Below are positions 15,051-24,667 of a stretch of 61,327 nt of DNA, in pieces. The DNA is taken from positions 1 to 61,327 of IMG/VR virus record IMGVR_UViG_3300009503_000003. One strand, given 5' to 3'. The position numbers and the translations under genes were made by a program. This stretch comes from a virus. Position 1 is the first letter of the stretch. Each line of letters opens with the position of its first letter. The notes beneath the pieces are model-generated. The model searched no databases, was not told the DNA's origin, and saw only the letters and a program-made list of their open reading frames with translations.

Positions 15051-16373
15051 TTAATATCTGTAATTTACTAATATGACATCGCCTACAGAAGGAGCGGTAG
15101 CAAAAGTTATTGTATTCCCTGATATAGTATAATCATTGGAAACTCCTGCATTTTGGAGTATACCATTCAAAAATACACTTTCAGAGCCTGATATAGGCGT
15201 ATTTGCCAATGTAAATACTTTGTTAGAGCCATCTATAGTTCCCGAAGGAGTTTCTCTAGTAACTATAGTTCCTAAACTATTCAATTGCGCAGCTGTTGCA
15301 GTTATTGCTGTTCCTCCTAAATTCCAAGTAGCTCCAGATGCAATGGAAAATGTTGCGCCACTAGCAATAGTAAGCGTATTCCCGCTTGAAACAGAAGAAC
15401 TCGCAGTAGCCCTTAAGAAGTCTGTTGAATCTAACGAATCAAGTTTATCTGCGTTTACATTAAGTAATTGACTGCCATCTACAGCCGGTATTTTTGCTGC
15501 AGAATCTAATTTAAGTATTTTATTAGCTGTAGTACCTACATCGACCGATAAAACTCCTGAACTAAAAAGTAAACCTGAACCAGCCGCAGAACTATCTAAT
15601 CTGATATCAAACCCTACTTTTGTTAATCCAGTAGACGCTGTGGTAGATTCAAAATATTTATAGACCCAATTGGTACCATCCCACATATCTAATCTATCAT
15701 TTAGAGTATTAACCGATATAAATGTACCTGCACTTAGCGAAGAATGCAATGTAAATACCCATTGCGTTCCATCCCATTCAGCTATATCATTTTCATGCCC
15801 TGCCCAAGCTCCTGAAGCGGTAGCAGTAACTAAATACCTATCGCCTTGACTAGGACTTAACGGTGGAGTATTTGTAGCGTCTATAACAGCATTCAGCCAT
15901 GTAAATTTCTGTATTGTTGATTGAACTCCTGAAATAGCAGAATCTAATTGGGATTTTGTAATGGCATCTGAACTAAGTGAACCTGCCCCTAAGTTGCTAA
16001 TTTTATATCCTCCCATATCCAAAATACCTGTCATTGCTCTGGTGCCATCTAATTTCAAGAAGCTACTTAATTCAGTGCTTAATTCTGTTATTTTGCTTAT
16101 AGATAATGCACTTACTTCAGGATCCCCTACCACCCCTGTTTTTAATTGCCCCGTAGAATCAAAATCAGCTGAAGTAGTATTAAGTTTTGAGATAACAATA
16201 TCTCCATCTACAATACTCAATTTACTATAAACTATAGCTGCGTTTGTCGCTATTTTAGAATTATCTATACTTCCATCTTGTATCTTTTCATTTGTAATAG
16301 CCTGACTAGCTATCTTAGAAGTTGTCAAGCTCAAGTCTTTTGCTTGTCGACTTAAATCAATTTGTGTTGCCAT
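15051..16373 (-). CDS. Tail fibre protein, 440 aa
   Basis: Shine-Dalgarno aaaggagg. The N-terminus (QIDLSRQAKDLSLTTSKIASQAI) is shared with the 204-aa protein at 18597, suggesting a common attachment domain. The middle has repeats typical of fibre shafts (DGTRAMTGILDMGGYKISNLG) and a GDRYLV...GAWAGHEN..AEWDG block of the DUF2793 type. The C-terminus is the shared VFLNGILQNAGVSNDYTI beta-sandwich module. Probably a receptor-binding fibre at the distal end of the tail. Followed by a terminator. Confidence 0.85.
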   Translation of the reverse strand: MATQIDLSRQAKDLSLTTSKIASQAITNEKIQDGSIDNSKIATNAAIVYSKLSIVDGDIVISKLNTTSADFDSTGQLKTGVVGDPEVSALSISKITELSTELSSFLKLDGTRAMTGILDMGGYKISNLGAGSLSSDAITKSQLDSAISGVQSTIQKFTWLNAVIDATNTPPLSPSQGDRYLVTATASGAWAGHENDIAEWDGTQWVFTLHSSLSAGTFISVNTLNDRLDMWDGTNWVYKYFESTTASTGLTKVGFDIRLDSSAAGSGLLFSSGVLSVDVGTTANKILKLDSAAKIPAVDGSQLLNVNADKLDSLDSTDFLRATASSSVSSGNTLTIASGATFSIASGATWNLGGTAITATAAQLNSLGTIVTRETPSGTIDGSNKVFTLANTPISGSESVFLNGILQNAGVSNDYTISGNTITFATAPSVGDVILVNYRY

Positions 16374-16391
16374 TTTTATTCCTCCTTTTTT

Positions 16392-17351
16392 TTACTCTTG
16401 TTCAAACTCATAGCAAGCTTGTAGTATATCCCCTTCATAAGGGGGATATGAGAAATTTATCTGATTCCCATTCATATTGTAATCACTTCCCGGCATAAGT
16501 AATATCCCATTCAAATAAATCATTTCTGTATTTATTATAGGGGTATGCGCTAGTGAGAATACCAAATTCTGCTGATTCTTTTCCCCTTGAGGTATCTCAT
16601 GGCAGATTTTTATCTGCCCTTTAGTATAATATAATTTATTATCAGTTCCTATTACTAAATTTTTACCTTCCCCTTCCAATACATTCATTAATTTTAATGA
16701 AGCATACAAAGTAGCTTCATTATTCTTTTTATCAATTATAAAAGTATCCCCTATATTTATTGTATCATATATAGAATTTACCTGTGGATTTGCTCCAATT
16801 AAAATAGAATTATATGCTGTTTGCAAATTATACCCCGTCAAACTGCCTATAATAACTGAATTAGAACCTGTTATTAAATTATACCCCGCGTAATCCCCAA
16901 TAATTGTAGTATGCGTGTATGAAGAGGTATAAATACCTTTCCCAGCATAATAACCTATAATGGTATTATTCTCCCCTATTTTAGGATATAAATAAGCATA
17001 CGCCCCTAAAACCGCATTATTAATTCCTGAAGTATTATTGTATCCTGCTTTATATCCTATGAATGCATTATATTCCCCTGTATTGTTATATATCCCTGCA
17101 TTGCTACCTACAAAAATATTCCCTTTCCCGGTAGTTGTATAATACCCTGATAAAAACCCGACAAAAGTATTATCGGAACCTATAGATACCTTATTGCCAC
17201 TCCCTGCCCCTAACAAAGTATTATTGGATCCAGAAGTCAAATTAGCCCCGGCATCATATCCTAATTTGACATTAGCTAATGATGAAGGGTATACCTGACA
17301 TTTCGCAGATTGAACAAAAAGGAATATTAATATATATATTAAAAATTTCAT
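16392..17351 (-). CDS. YadA-head-like repeat fibre with N-terminal signal sequence
   Basis: 319 aa. Residues 1-20 (MKFLIYILIFLFVQSAKCQ) look like a secretory signal, unusual for a virion protein. Residues 30-200 are repeats of the N-T-x-hydrophobic-G-x-x-A-G type (NAFIGYKAGYNNTSG), the left-handed beta-roll of trimeric autotransporter heads. The C-terminus is the shared fibre module (YLNGILLMPGSDY). Starts by ATGA overlap with the 80-aa gene. It could be a fibre that lost or gained an export signal, or a protein displayed on the infected cell. Both are guesses. Confidence 0.78.
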   Translation of the reverse strand: MKFLIYILIFLFVQSAKCQVYPSSLANVKLGYDAGANLTSGSNNTLLGAGSGNKVSIGSDNTFVGFLSGYYTTTGKGNIFVGSNAGIYNNTGEYNAFIGYKAGYNNTSGINNAVLGAYAYLYPKIGENNTIIGYYAGKGIYTSSYTHTTIIGDYAGYNLITGSNSVIIGSLTGYNLQTAYNSILIGANPQVNSIYDTINIGDTFIIDKKNNEATLYASLKLMNVLEGEGKNLVIGTDNKLYYTKGQIKICHEIPQGEKNQQNLVFSLAHTPIINTEMIYLNGILLMPGSDYNMNGNQINFSYPPYEGDILQACYEFEQE

Positions 17352-17590
17352 TTTATTTCTACCTCAACCCCACAAAGTTTTGCAATATCTTCTAAAAATT
17401 CCTTACATTGTTTTTTATCCCCTTTAATAAAACACCATCTAGGAAAAATATCCTCTTTTACTTCTATCACATCATTTCCAATTGAAGTCATATAGACATT
17501 AATATTATATGAGAATCGAGCTTTTAATTGAAGTTGATTATTTGCTTCTTTTAATAAATCTTTTAATTCTTTATTTTCCATGTCAAGCAA
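17348..17590 (-). CDS. Hypothetical small protein, 80 aa (TTG start)
   Basis: aggag lies five bases before a TTG at 17590-17588, which overlaps the upstream TGA; an ATG three codons later is the alternative. A helix (ENKELKDLLKEANNQLQLK) is followed by mixed alpha/beta sequence with two cysteines. Possibly a fibre chaperone given its place between two fibre genes, but nothing proves it. Confidence 0.6.
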   Translation of the reverse strand: MLDMENKELKDLLKEANNQLQLKARFSYNINVYMTSIGNDVIEVKEDIFPRWCFIKGDKKQCKEFLEDIAKLCGVEVEIK

Positions 17591-18596
17591 CTTTTCTCCT
17601 AATTATATATTTATTATTAGTTCTATCGTCTATACATATTTCTCCAGTTTCTAATACTGAAGATAAGTTCCAATTAGTTCCAGCAGTAACTCCTGGTATT
17701 GTAATAGATCCCCAAGTTTCATTTATAAGATCTAAATAATATATATTTGTATTATTAGCAGTTGAATCCCATTTACCTACATATAATTTATTATCTAATA
17801 TTTTTGTTTCTCCGGCTCTCGTTACTATACCTAAATTAACAGGTGCATCTGGTAATGCAATAAAAGTTGCATCCGAAATTCTAAATTTATATCCTTGTTT
17901 CATATTCCAACCAAATAAATACAAGTATCCATTATAATAACTATATGGTCCAACTCCATAAATAGGAATACTATAAACAGCTACTACTGTATTTGTATTT
18001 ATATCTATTTTAACAAGTTTATTGTATTCACTATAATAATACCATACCCATAAATATCCTTCAGCATAATATCCCCATGTTGTTCCCCCAGAAGTGCTTA
18101 TAGTTGTATAAGTATTATCTGATTTCTTTATACAAACTATTGGAGAAATAGAACCTAACCCATAATGATAATTTAAAATATCTAAATTTACTGGTGCTTG
18201 TCTATTACTACCAGATGTGCTTATTGTAATGATATTTCCAGTAGATTTATTGATTCTGTAATGATTACCATTTTGAAAAACATTACAAAAAACTTCTGTA
18301 TTACTATGAGCTGCTAATGAAATCTGAGTTCCAGATAAAGTATAAGTTGCTACATCTGAACCACTGTAAATATCTTTTTTATATAAATATTGATAACCTT
18401 CTCTTACATACCATAAATGAGACTCATCTCCATCTAATTCTTGTCCCCTTGGATTAACTGATGAAAAAGAAACCCATTCATAAGTAACAGAAGGTTGTTT
18501 ATCAAATCCTTCAATTTTTCCAATAGCAGATAAAGCTATTCCATTTATCTTAGATAAACTTGAAATTGAAAATCCTTTAACTTTTGCTATTGCCAT
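17583..18596 (-). CDS. Beta-propeller-like tail protein, copy 2
   Basis: 337 aa. The N-terminal 40 residues (KVKGFSISSLSKINGIALSAIGKI) are repeats shared with the 346-aa paralogue at 20170. The rest shows Kelch/NHL-like blades (YYNGYLYLFGWN, ILDNKLYVGKWD, NIYYLDLINETW). Together with the gene upstream (18597) it repeats the 21210/20170 gene pair, so the region looks like a duplicated receptor-binding cassette. Probably binds a surface glycan or protein of the host. Confidence 0.78.
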   Translation of the reverse strand: MAIAKVKGFSISSLSKINGIALSAIGKIEGFDKQPSVTYEWVSFSSVNPRGQELDGDESHLWYVREGYQYLYKKDIYSGSDVATYTLSGTQISLAAHSNTEVFCNVFQNGNHYRINKSTGNIITISTSGSNRQAPVNLDILNYHYGLGSISPIVCIKKSDNTYTTISTSGGTTWGYYAEGYLWVWYYYSEYNKLVKIDINTNTVVAVYSIPIYGVGPYSYYNGYLYLFGWNMKQGYKFRISDATFIALPDAPVNLGIVTRAGETKILDNKLYVGKWDSTANNTNIYYLDLINETWGSITIPGVTAGTNWNLSSVLETGEICIDDRTNNKYIIRRKVA

Positions 18597-19211
18597 TTAT
18601 GCTAACTCCAATATAGATGGATCTACATTAAAATATATTGTAGTTGATGTCACAGCCACTCCCACCTTTTGAATCTGATTCCCACTAGTTGAAGGGGCTG
18701 TTTGCGTAATATCTCCACTTGTAGTGGCTAAATATACTGGATTTCCAACAGTCCAGACTTTTGTGTCATCTCGCCAATAACCTAGTATTAAAGCTCTCCC
18801 AGTCCCGTTTGTAGATATATCATCTACTGATAAAGCTATACAAGGCACTCCTGAAGAATTAGTAGCATTAGTCTTATAAAATTTCCCATCAGATGCAATT
18901 CTTAATGTATTCCCCTTTGATAGTGCTTCCCCCGCTGTTATACTTATATAAATTCCATTAAAAGTTAGAGAAGTAGAAGGTAATTGAAGTTTATATGCTA
19001 AAGGTAATATACTTCCATTAATTTGTAAATCTCCGGTAATTGGGCGAGATCCATCTGTTTTCACATAAGTTAATAAATCATCTGATAACCCTGTAATTTT
19101 ACTTATTGATAAAGAAGATACTTTAGAATCATCAATAGCATTATTAGCTATTTTCTGTGAAGTTAAACTACCATCTTTTGATTGCTTGCTTAAATCAATT
19201 TGTGTTGACAT
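18597..19211 (-). CDS. Short tail fibre, 204 aa
   Basis: The N-terminus (QIDLSKQSKDGSLTSQKIAN) matches the 440-aa fibre; the C-terminal 105 residues (GNTLRIASDGKFYKTNATNS to STTIYFNVDP) match the C-terminus of the large fibre at 21210. It is in effect a shortened fibre with two borrowed ends. Stop and next ATG are adjacent. Shine-Dalgarno ggag. Confidence 0.8.
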   Translation of the reverse strand: MSTQIDLSKQSKDGSLTSQKIANNAIDDSKVSSLSISKITGLSDDLLTYVKTDGSRPITGDLQINGSILPLAYKLQLPSTSLTFNGIYISITAGEALSKGNTLRIASDGKFYKTNATNSSGVPCIALSVDDISTNGTGRALILGYWRDDTKVWTVGNPVYLATTSGDITQTAPSTSGNQIQKVGVAVTSTTIYFNVDPSILELA

Positions 19212-19240
19212 TCTTTACTCCACAATTTTTATTTATTATT

Positions 19241-19696
19241 TTAAACAAATTCAATAAATAGTACTTCACAATATCTTGTTGAATCATTTATTATCACACT
19301 ATAAATTCCACTCCAATCAGAAGCCAAATCAATGCTTCCTACTCCATTTGTTACTGTTATACTGTAAGTTTTACTCTGCCCGCTTTGGTTTGAAAATATT
19401 AAACTAAATGTTCCATTTACAGAAGTATCTATAGTATCATCATTATTATAAAAAGTGGCAGTAATAGTATGATTTAATCCTGTTGAACAATCAGGAATAC
19501 CATTACCATTGGTATCCGTTTTATTTGTGGATAATGAGACATAATTTCTTTTTACCAAAGTTCCATTTATATATTGATATTTAGCTGGATTCTGAATTAA
19601 ATCCTCATTATCTGTAATTGATATGGAATCACTTACTGTCTCACTATCTCTTGCTACTACTAAAATATTTCCATTTGAATCAACTCTTATTTTCAT
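19241..19696 (-). CDS. Beta-rich fibre accessory protein, copy 2
   Basis: 151 aa, paralogue of the next gene upstream (19709). Both begin with MKIR, then a short beta stretch with NGNI, and share TDTNGNGIPDCS-type turns (calcium-like DxNxNG loops). The second half resembles an immunoglobulin-like fold. Probably an adhesin or fibre decoration. Start supported by aaagg. Confidence 0.72.
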   Translation of the reverse strand: MKIRVDSNGNILVVARDSETVSDSISITDNEDLIQNPAKYQYINGTLVKRNYVSLSTNKTDTNGNGIPDCSTGLNHTITATFYNNDDTIDTSVNGTFSLIFSNQSGQSKTYSITVTNGVGSIDLASDWSGIYSVIINDSTRYCEVLFIEFV

Positions 19697-19708
19697 AATA
19701 TTTTTCCT

Positions 19709-20173
19709 TTATATGAATTCTATATTTATAGACTCACAATAGTAATTAAAATCATAAATAAAACAACTATAAATACCACTATTGTTTTTTGTTAAAGAAT
19801 ATGTCCCTATTCCTCCATTAATTGAAATTGTATATTCGGTTTCTTCAATTGTTCTATCTAATTTTTGAGTAACTACTTTCAGTAAAAAATCGCCTGAGAT
19901 ATTTAAAATATTATTATCCTTATCTTTAAAAGTGAAAGTTAATAAATGAGAATTACCTATAGAAGTATCTGGAATTCCATTATTATTCGTATCAACTTTA
20001 TCAGTTGTAATTTCTATTTTATTTTTTAACTCTATATTTCCATTTATATATACATATTTATTAGAATTAAGTAATACATCTTGATTATCAGGAACACTAA
20101 TTGAATTATCTAAAGTGATAGAATCAATACAAACTGCAATTATATTTCCATTATTATCAATTCTTATTTTCAT
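19709..20173 (-). CDS. Beta-rich fibre accessory protein, copy 1
   Basis: 154 aa, paralogue of 19241. Contains TDKVDTNNNGIPDTS, a metal-binding-like loop, then an Ig-like beta region (HLLTFTFKDKDNNIL). Starts inside the stop of the propeller gene. The duplication of this gene between two fibre-propeller pairs suggests repeated unequal exchange. Confidence 0.72.
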   Translation of the reverse strand: MKIRIDNNGNIIAVCIDSITLDNSISVPDNQDVLLNSNKYVYINGNIELKNKIEITTDKVDTNNNGIPDTSIGNSHLLTFTFKDKDNNILNISGDFLLKVVTQKLDRTIEETEYTISINGGIGTYSLTKNNSGIYSCFIYDFNYYCESINIEFI

Positions 20174-21210
20174 AATATTTTTTTCCTTATATATACTTTT
20201 TGATTTGCCGTATCAAAAATAACCATTTCTCCAGTAGACGAAACTTTTTGTAACCTAAAATCTGTAGAAGAATAAGGAATCGTATCATAATTCCATTGAT
20301 TTAAATTTAAATCATAGTAATACAACTTACCATCATTTGAAGCTCCTGTTTTACCTACATACAGTTTATTATTATATATATTATTACATCCATAATATAT
20401 ATCAGTAAGAGTATTTACTGGACAACTTGGTAAAGTTTCAAAAGTTCCATTTGAAATTTTAAATCTCATAAAATTAGTTGTTCCTGAATTTAACAAATAT
20501 AAATAATCATTATAATAAACAAATGGTATTCCCGCATAGTTATTTGGGACATCATAAGTCGCTACTATCGTTTTAGTCGTAGCATCTATTTTAATAAGTG
20601 TAAGAGGATAACCACTATAAGTTCCACGAACTGTCCAAAAATAATTATTTGCCCCATCTCTTTGTGTAGTATAAGTAGCCCCTAAAATACTAATTTCACT
20701 ATAACTGTTATTTGATTTTAAAACCACACCAATATTAGTATCTTTTTCACATGAAGGTATAAAGAAATAAGTCCAATCATCTTCGTTTACTGTATTCTGT
20801 TTCCTTCCATTATAATCTAAGAATACCGTAGTAAGCTGACCCGTAGTTTTATTGAGCCTATAAAGATAACTTTGTTCCCAATATCCCCAATGAGTAGCTA
20901 CTACTTCTGTATAACCATTATCATTTAAACCACTATCAGCATTTGCATTTGTTGGATATGATATAGTCTGTAAAGTATAAATATCCGTTTTTCTTATATT
21001 TTGGGTATTATCCAACCACCATAAAGTCCTTCTATCTCTATCTATTACACCCATAAACCAACTATACCCTGATAATGGATTTATCCATTCAAAAATTTCT
21101 CCTGAAGGTTGTTTATCAACTCCACCAATTTTAGTAATATTTGATAATGGAACTCCAAACAATTTAGAAAGTGAACTTAAAGATACTCCACCTATTTTAG
21201 AGATAGCCAT
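20170..21210 (-). CDS. Beta-propeller-like tail protein, copy 1
   Basis: 346 aa, paralogue of the 337-aa protein at 17583. N-terminal SKIGGVSLSSLSKLFG-type repeats, then blades such as YYNDYLYLLNSG and NNKLYVGKTGASND, with many aromatic residues in the blade centres. Shine-Dalgarno ggaggt; its ATG shares an A with the stop of the large fibre gene. Likely the receptor-binding partner of that fibre. Confidence 0.78.
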   Translation of the reverse strand: MAISKIGGVSLSSLSKLFGVPLSNITKIGGVDKQPSGEIFEWINPLSGYSWFMGVIDRDRRTLWWLDNTQNIRKTDIYTLQTISYPTNANADSGLNDNGYTEVVATHWGYWEQSYLYRLNKTTGQLTTVFLDYNGRKQNTVNEDDWTYFFIPSCEKDTNIGVVLKSNNSYSEISILGATYTTQRDGANNYFWTVRGTYSGYPLTLIKIDATTKTIVATYDVPNNYAGIPFVYYNDYLYLLNSGTTNFMRFKISNGTFETLPSCPVNTLTDIYYGCNNIYNNKLYVGKTGASNDGKLYYYDLNLNQWNYDTIPYSSTDFRLQKVSSTGEMVIFDTANQKVYIRKKIL

Positions 21211-23285
21211 TATGCTACCTCCAATAGCATTAAGTTTGGATTAAAATAAATAGTATCTAAAGCAGTAGCATATCCTAATACTTGAATTTGATTTCCTGTA
21301 GCATTTGGGGCAGTCTGAGTAATACCACCTGCAGTTGTTGACATATAAATTAAACCACCTACCGTTAAAGATAATCCAGTGTTTTTCCAATACCCTTGAA
21401 TTAAAAATTTACCTGTAGTGTTAGCACTTATTGCTTGTGTAGCCATTACACAGGCGGGCATAGTTGAACTTGAAGTAGCATTCGCTTTCCAATATTTTCC
21501 ATCCGATTTAAGGTAACAAACATCGCCTGTACTTAAATTTTCACCCGCAGTGGCATTTATAATAGTTCCTGAAGCTGTTGTATTATTTGGTGTTGGATTA
21601 ATAATAACTGAAGAATTAGTTTTAATATTTCCTACAACATCCACTTTTTCACTTGGAGAAGTCGTCCCGATGCCGACGTTGCCCTGAATTGCTAATCCAT
21701 CCGTTGGTCCCGCTGATGTGGCATATCCTGAACCAATGACAGCGTTTCCACTGACAGCTAACTTTGACCCTGGAGACACTGTCCCGATGCCCAATCTTTT
21801 ATTGGTATTATCCCAAAAAAGATTGGTATTATCCTGACTAATGCTACCGCTAGATCCTGCAAATAAAATAGATCCTAAAGTTAAACTAGATAAATTTAAG
21901 GCTGAAAAAGTAGGAGTTGCCCCGGTATGTATATTCTGTGGAGTAGATAGAGTAATAGTAGAACCTACAGTAGATACATTTACTTGATTAGTCGTTCCTT
22001 GCAATGTTAAAGACCCTGTGGAAGAATTTAAAGATAAAACTCCTGTATTAGCTATAGTTGCATTAGTTGTACCTGTTATATTAATTCCAGAGCCTGCAGT
22101 AAGTAAAGAAGATATGTTTTTATATTCTAATGCAGTTGCTCCTGAATTAACCCCTAATAATTGATTAGCTATACCTAAAGAACTTAATCCCGTACCACCT
22201 CTACTAATAGCCAATGTCCCGGTCCAACCTAATGTTAAACTTACTGATTTTAATAAAGCCGCATTAGGAGTTCCTCCTAATGCTAGTGTTACATTAGTAT
22301 CATCTGTTTTAGTTAAAGAACCTGGCGTGGTACTGACAAATCTTGTACCATCTCCTACTAATATATTATTAACAGGGGCGGTATCCTCATATCTAATACC
22401 CCCTCCGTTAATAATAGATATATCTCCTGAAACAGTTAATCTTTGCCCTGGATTATAAGTACCAAGAGCTAAATTGCCAAATGAACTTAATTTTCCACTA
22501 GGAAAATATATATCACCTGTAAAAGTAGGGGAATCAGAAAATACAAGTTTACCGGTTCCTGTTTTATCAGTTATAGCTGCCGCTAAATTTGCGGAAGTAT
22601 CTGAAATACCATATCCCACAAATGTAGTTGGATTAGTTCCTGCAGTAACCCTTCCTTTAACATCTACAGTTACAGAACGATATGTCCCTGGGGTTACTCC
22701 TGTATTTGTTAATCGTAATTTCCCCGAAGTATCTAATGAAGATAATTCTAAACCACTATTAGTATCTAAGTCTATACCTATTTCATCTGTAGGTAATTCC
22801 GTTATCCCTGCCCCTAAATTAACATTTAAAGTATTTCCTATTTTAGACAATCCAGTACCAGCTGTAATCATTCCAGTACCGGTAAATTGTAGCCATTTAA
22901 AAGAATCCGCTGATTCAGGGTTATATGTCCAACCTTGATCATTAGTATTATCAAATAAAGCCCAATTAGCAGAGGGGCTATAATATACCCATTGTGAACC
23001 ATCCCATTCAACTATTTTATTTATATTAGTTCCTGAATTTAAAAGATAGCGATTCCCTATTGATGGGTTTGTAGGCAAAGAACTTTCTGCTATTACATTT
23101 ATAACACTCTTCTGCCAATTTAGACCCGCTAAATTATTGTCTACATATTGTTTATTAACTGCATCTTTATTATTAATAGGATCGGCTAAATTTGTAATTT
23201 TAAAATTATTAAAAGAAATATCTTTATCTATATCTATTTTATCTACTACTATTTCACCATTTTTAATATCTTCTTTCCTTATCAT
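21210..23285 (-). CDS. Large tail fibre, 691 aa
   Basis: I start at the ATG at 23285 (IRKEDIKNGEIVVDKIDI) with aagga seven bases upstream; a TTG at 23312 has no ribosome site. It has shaft repeats of G-x-G-T/S type, DGSQWVYY and GDRY-like blocks near the N-terminus, and GIGTVSPGSKLAVSGN / GIGTTSPSEKVDVVGN repeats near residue 550. The C-terminal 110 residues are shared with the 204-aa fibre. A classical modular long tail fibre without an intramolecular chaperone motif that I can see. Confidence 0.85.
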   Translation of the reverse strand: MIRKEDIKNGEIVVDKIDIDKDISFNNFKITNLADPINNKDAVNKQYVDNNLAGLNWQKSVINVIAESSLPTNPSIGNRYLLNSGTNINKIVEWDGSQWVYYSPSANWALFDNTNDQGWTYNPESADSFKWLQFTGTGMITAGTGLSKIGNTLNVNLGAGITELPTDEIGIDLDTNSGLELSSLDTSGKLRLTNTGVTPGTYRSVTVDVKGRVTAGTNPTTFVGYGISDTSANLAAAITDKTGTGKLVFSDSPTFTGDIYFPSGKLSSFGNLALGTYNPGQRLTVSGDISIINGGGIRYEDTAPVNNILVGDGTRFVSTTPGSLTKTDDTNVTLALGGTPNAALLKSVSLTLGWTGTLAISRGGTGLSSLGIANQLLGVNSGATALEYKNISSLLTAGSGINITGTTNATIANTGVLSLNSSTGSLTLQGTTNQVNVSTVGSTITLSTPQNIHTGATPTFSALNLSSLTLGSILFAGSSGSISQDNTNLFWDNTNKRLGIGTVSPGSKLAVSGNAVIGSGYATSAGPTDGLAIQGNVGIGTTSPSEKVDVVGNIKTNSSVIINPTPNNTTASGTIINATAGENLSTGDVCYLKSDGKYWKANATSSSTMPACVMATQAISANTTGKFLIQGYWKNTGLSLTVGGLIYMSTTAGGITQTAPNATGNQIQVLGYATALDTIYFNPNLMLLEVA

Positions 23286-23295
23286 GGTTTCATCC

Positions 23296-23682
23296 TTAGA
23301 AAATGTATTCAACTACATTAACTTTTATAGCAGAAGTAGAATATACATATACTTCCCCAGCATAACAAATATTTCCATTATCTAATGAAAATTTAGTATT
23401 AGCAGGTACATATATTCCATTTACATTTGTAACTGAACTATCTATTCCAATATAAAAAGGGCTAGCAGAAATAATAAAATGTCCTATCCTATCCATATTT
23501 TTATCTAATACTTTAGTAGCTGTATTCCCAGGTACATCCACTGAAGTCATAGATATAGTATCTAATTTAGCCCCTGATGCATAACATTTTCCAGTAATAT
23601 CTATTGTAGCAGGTATTTGTACCCAATGAAAATTACTATCTACTGGTATATATTTATTCATTAATAAACTTCTTAAATTCAT
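23296..23682 (-). CDS. Hypothetical beta-rich structural protein, 128 aa
   Basis: Shine-Dalgarno ggagg seven bases upstream. Beta-strand rich with a WVQIPATIDITGKCYASGAK start and a GEVYVYSTSAIKVNVVEY end; resembles small virion decoration or fibre-tip proteins in composition. Its last codons overlap the alternative TTG start of the large fibre. No family recognised. Confidence 0.65.
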   Translation of the reverse strand: MNLRSLLMNKYIPVDSNFHWVQIPATIDITGKCYASGAKLDTISMTSVDVPGNTATKVLDKNMDRIGHFIISASPFYIGIDSSVTNVNGIYVPANTKFSLDNGNICYAGEVYVYSTSAIKVNVVEYIF

Positions 23683-24215
23683 TTTAGGTCCTCCTCAAGA
23701 ATGGTTACCATTTTTAATGTTCTATATAAAAACTCAGGGGTTATTAATTTGATATTTCTAAATAATTTTATTCCTGCCGCTAATGCGCATACCCCATATA
23801 ATTCAGAACATACCATCTTCTGTCTATTATTAAATACTAAAAAAGGTAAATTAATTCCTACCTTCCTAAATAAAAAATAAGGTATATATGAAATAAATTG
23901 TGGTATATCATATGAATCATATATTAATGAATATGCTTTATTCTTCATTAATTCAACTTCTTCTACAGTTAAATTAGGAATTCTCCTTATGCATATTCTT
24001 TCTGCATGAACTAAGACATCTTGTATTCTGTTTCTTTCTACCCCGGCTAATGTAGCTTCTATTATATAATTCTTTCCTCCGCCTACATATAAAGTGGCAT
24101 GGCTATATTTTGAATCTGTGAACCATTTTATACCCCTGGATACCACTCCCTTCCCACCTAGAAGTACACAATCACCTGGCTGTAAATATTCTATGATTTC
24201 TTCTATGCTTTTCAT
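23679..24215 (-). CDS. Permuted NlpC/P60-like (YiiX-type) cysteine hydrolase
   Basis: 178 aa. PGDCVLLGG (13-21), YSHATLYVG (37-45; His39), IIEATLAGV (51-59) and a CSEL motif (Cys near residue 134) match the order H, E, C of permuted papain-like hydrolases. These cut amide bonds in peptidoglycan peptides or lipids. Next to the DUF5675 gene it probably belongs to lysis or to wall penetration by the tail. Confidence 0.82.
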   Translation of the reverse strand: MKSIEEIIEYLQPGDCVLLGGKGVVSRGIKWFTDSKYSHATLYVGGGKNYIIEATLAGVERNRIQDVLVHAERICIRRIPNLTVEEVELMKNKAYSLIYDSYDIPQFISYIPYFLFRKVGINLPFLVFNNRQKMVCSELYGVCALAAGIKLFRNIKLITPEFLYRTLKMVTILEEDLK

Positions 24216-24667
24216 GCCTTTCCCTCACTTAATGTATCTTTTATTGTCAAAAAAATTTTCTTTTCTTTATTCAATATAGGTACAATTATATTCATAAATT
24301 TATCAAATGTTATTTTACTTTGCATAATATACGGAGATTTTTTATCCCATATTCCTACAAGTATACAGCCTTCTGTATCTTTTGCAGTATTACCTGGATG
24401 TATTCTAATTCCTTTGAAATTTGCTAATTCAGAAAAATCAGGTTTTAATATATGTGGCATTTCTTTTTTAAATCTATTAGAGTAATCTATTATTACTATA
24501 TATTCCCCTGCAGGTATTGCAGTATTGCCATATATTTTTTCTGAAATTGGCCTTACAACATCCTCCAAAGTATTACAAAACAAATTAGAATTATTATTAT
24601 CTTCAAAATATAATTCCCCTATAGTACAATCAGGAAATTGTTTGATTCTCTGTATTACTATTTTCAT
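24212..24667 (-). CDS. DUF5675 family protein, probable wall-active enzyme
   Basis: 151 aa. Contains the family hallmarks TLEDVVRP, AIPAGEYIVIIDYSNRF and IRIHPGNT followed by EGCILVG, the pattern of DUF5675, common beside phage lysis genes. The His and Cys of the last motif resemble an L,D-transpeptidase-like or peptidase centre. The start lies 38 bases inside the kinase gene, so the two overlap. Confidence 0.8.
   Translation of the reverse strand: MKIVIQRIKQFPDCTIGELYFEDNNNSNLFCNTLEDVVRPISEKIYGNTAIPAGEYIVIIDYSNRFKKEMPHILKPDFSELANFKGIRIHPGNTAKDTEGCILVGIWDKKSPYIMQSKITFDKFMNIIVPILNKEKKIFLTIKDTLSEGKA

Noticed and set aside
22474-22938. 154-aa plus-strand frame inside the large fibre gene
   Set aside because: Shadow of the fibre reading frame; no ribosome site and repetitive Val/Pro content.
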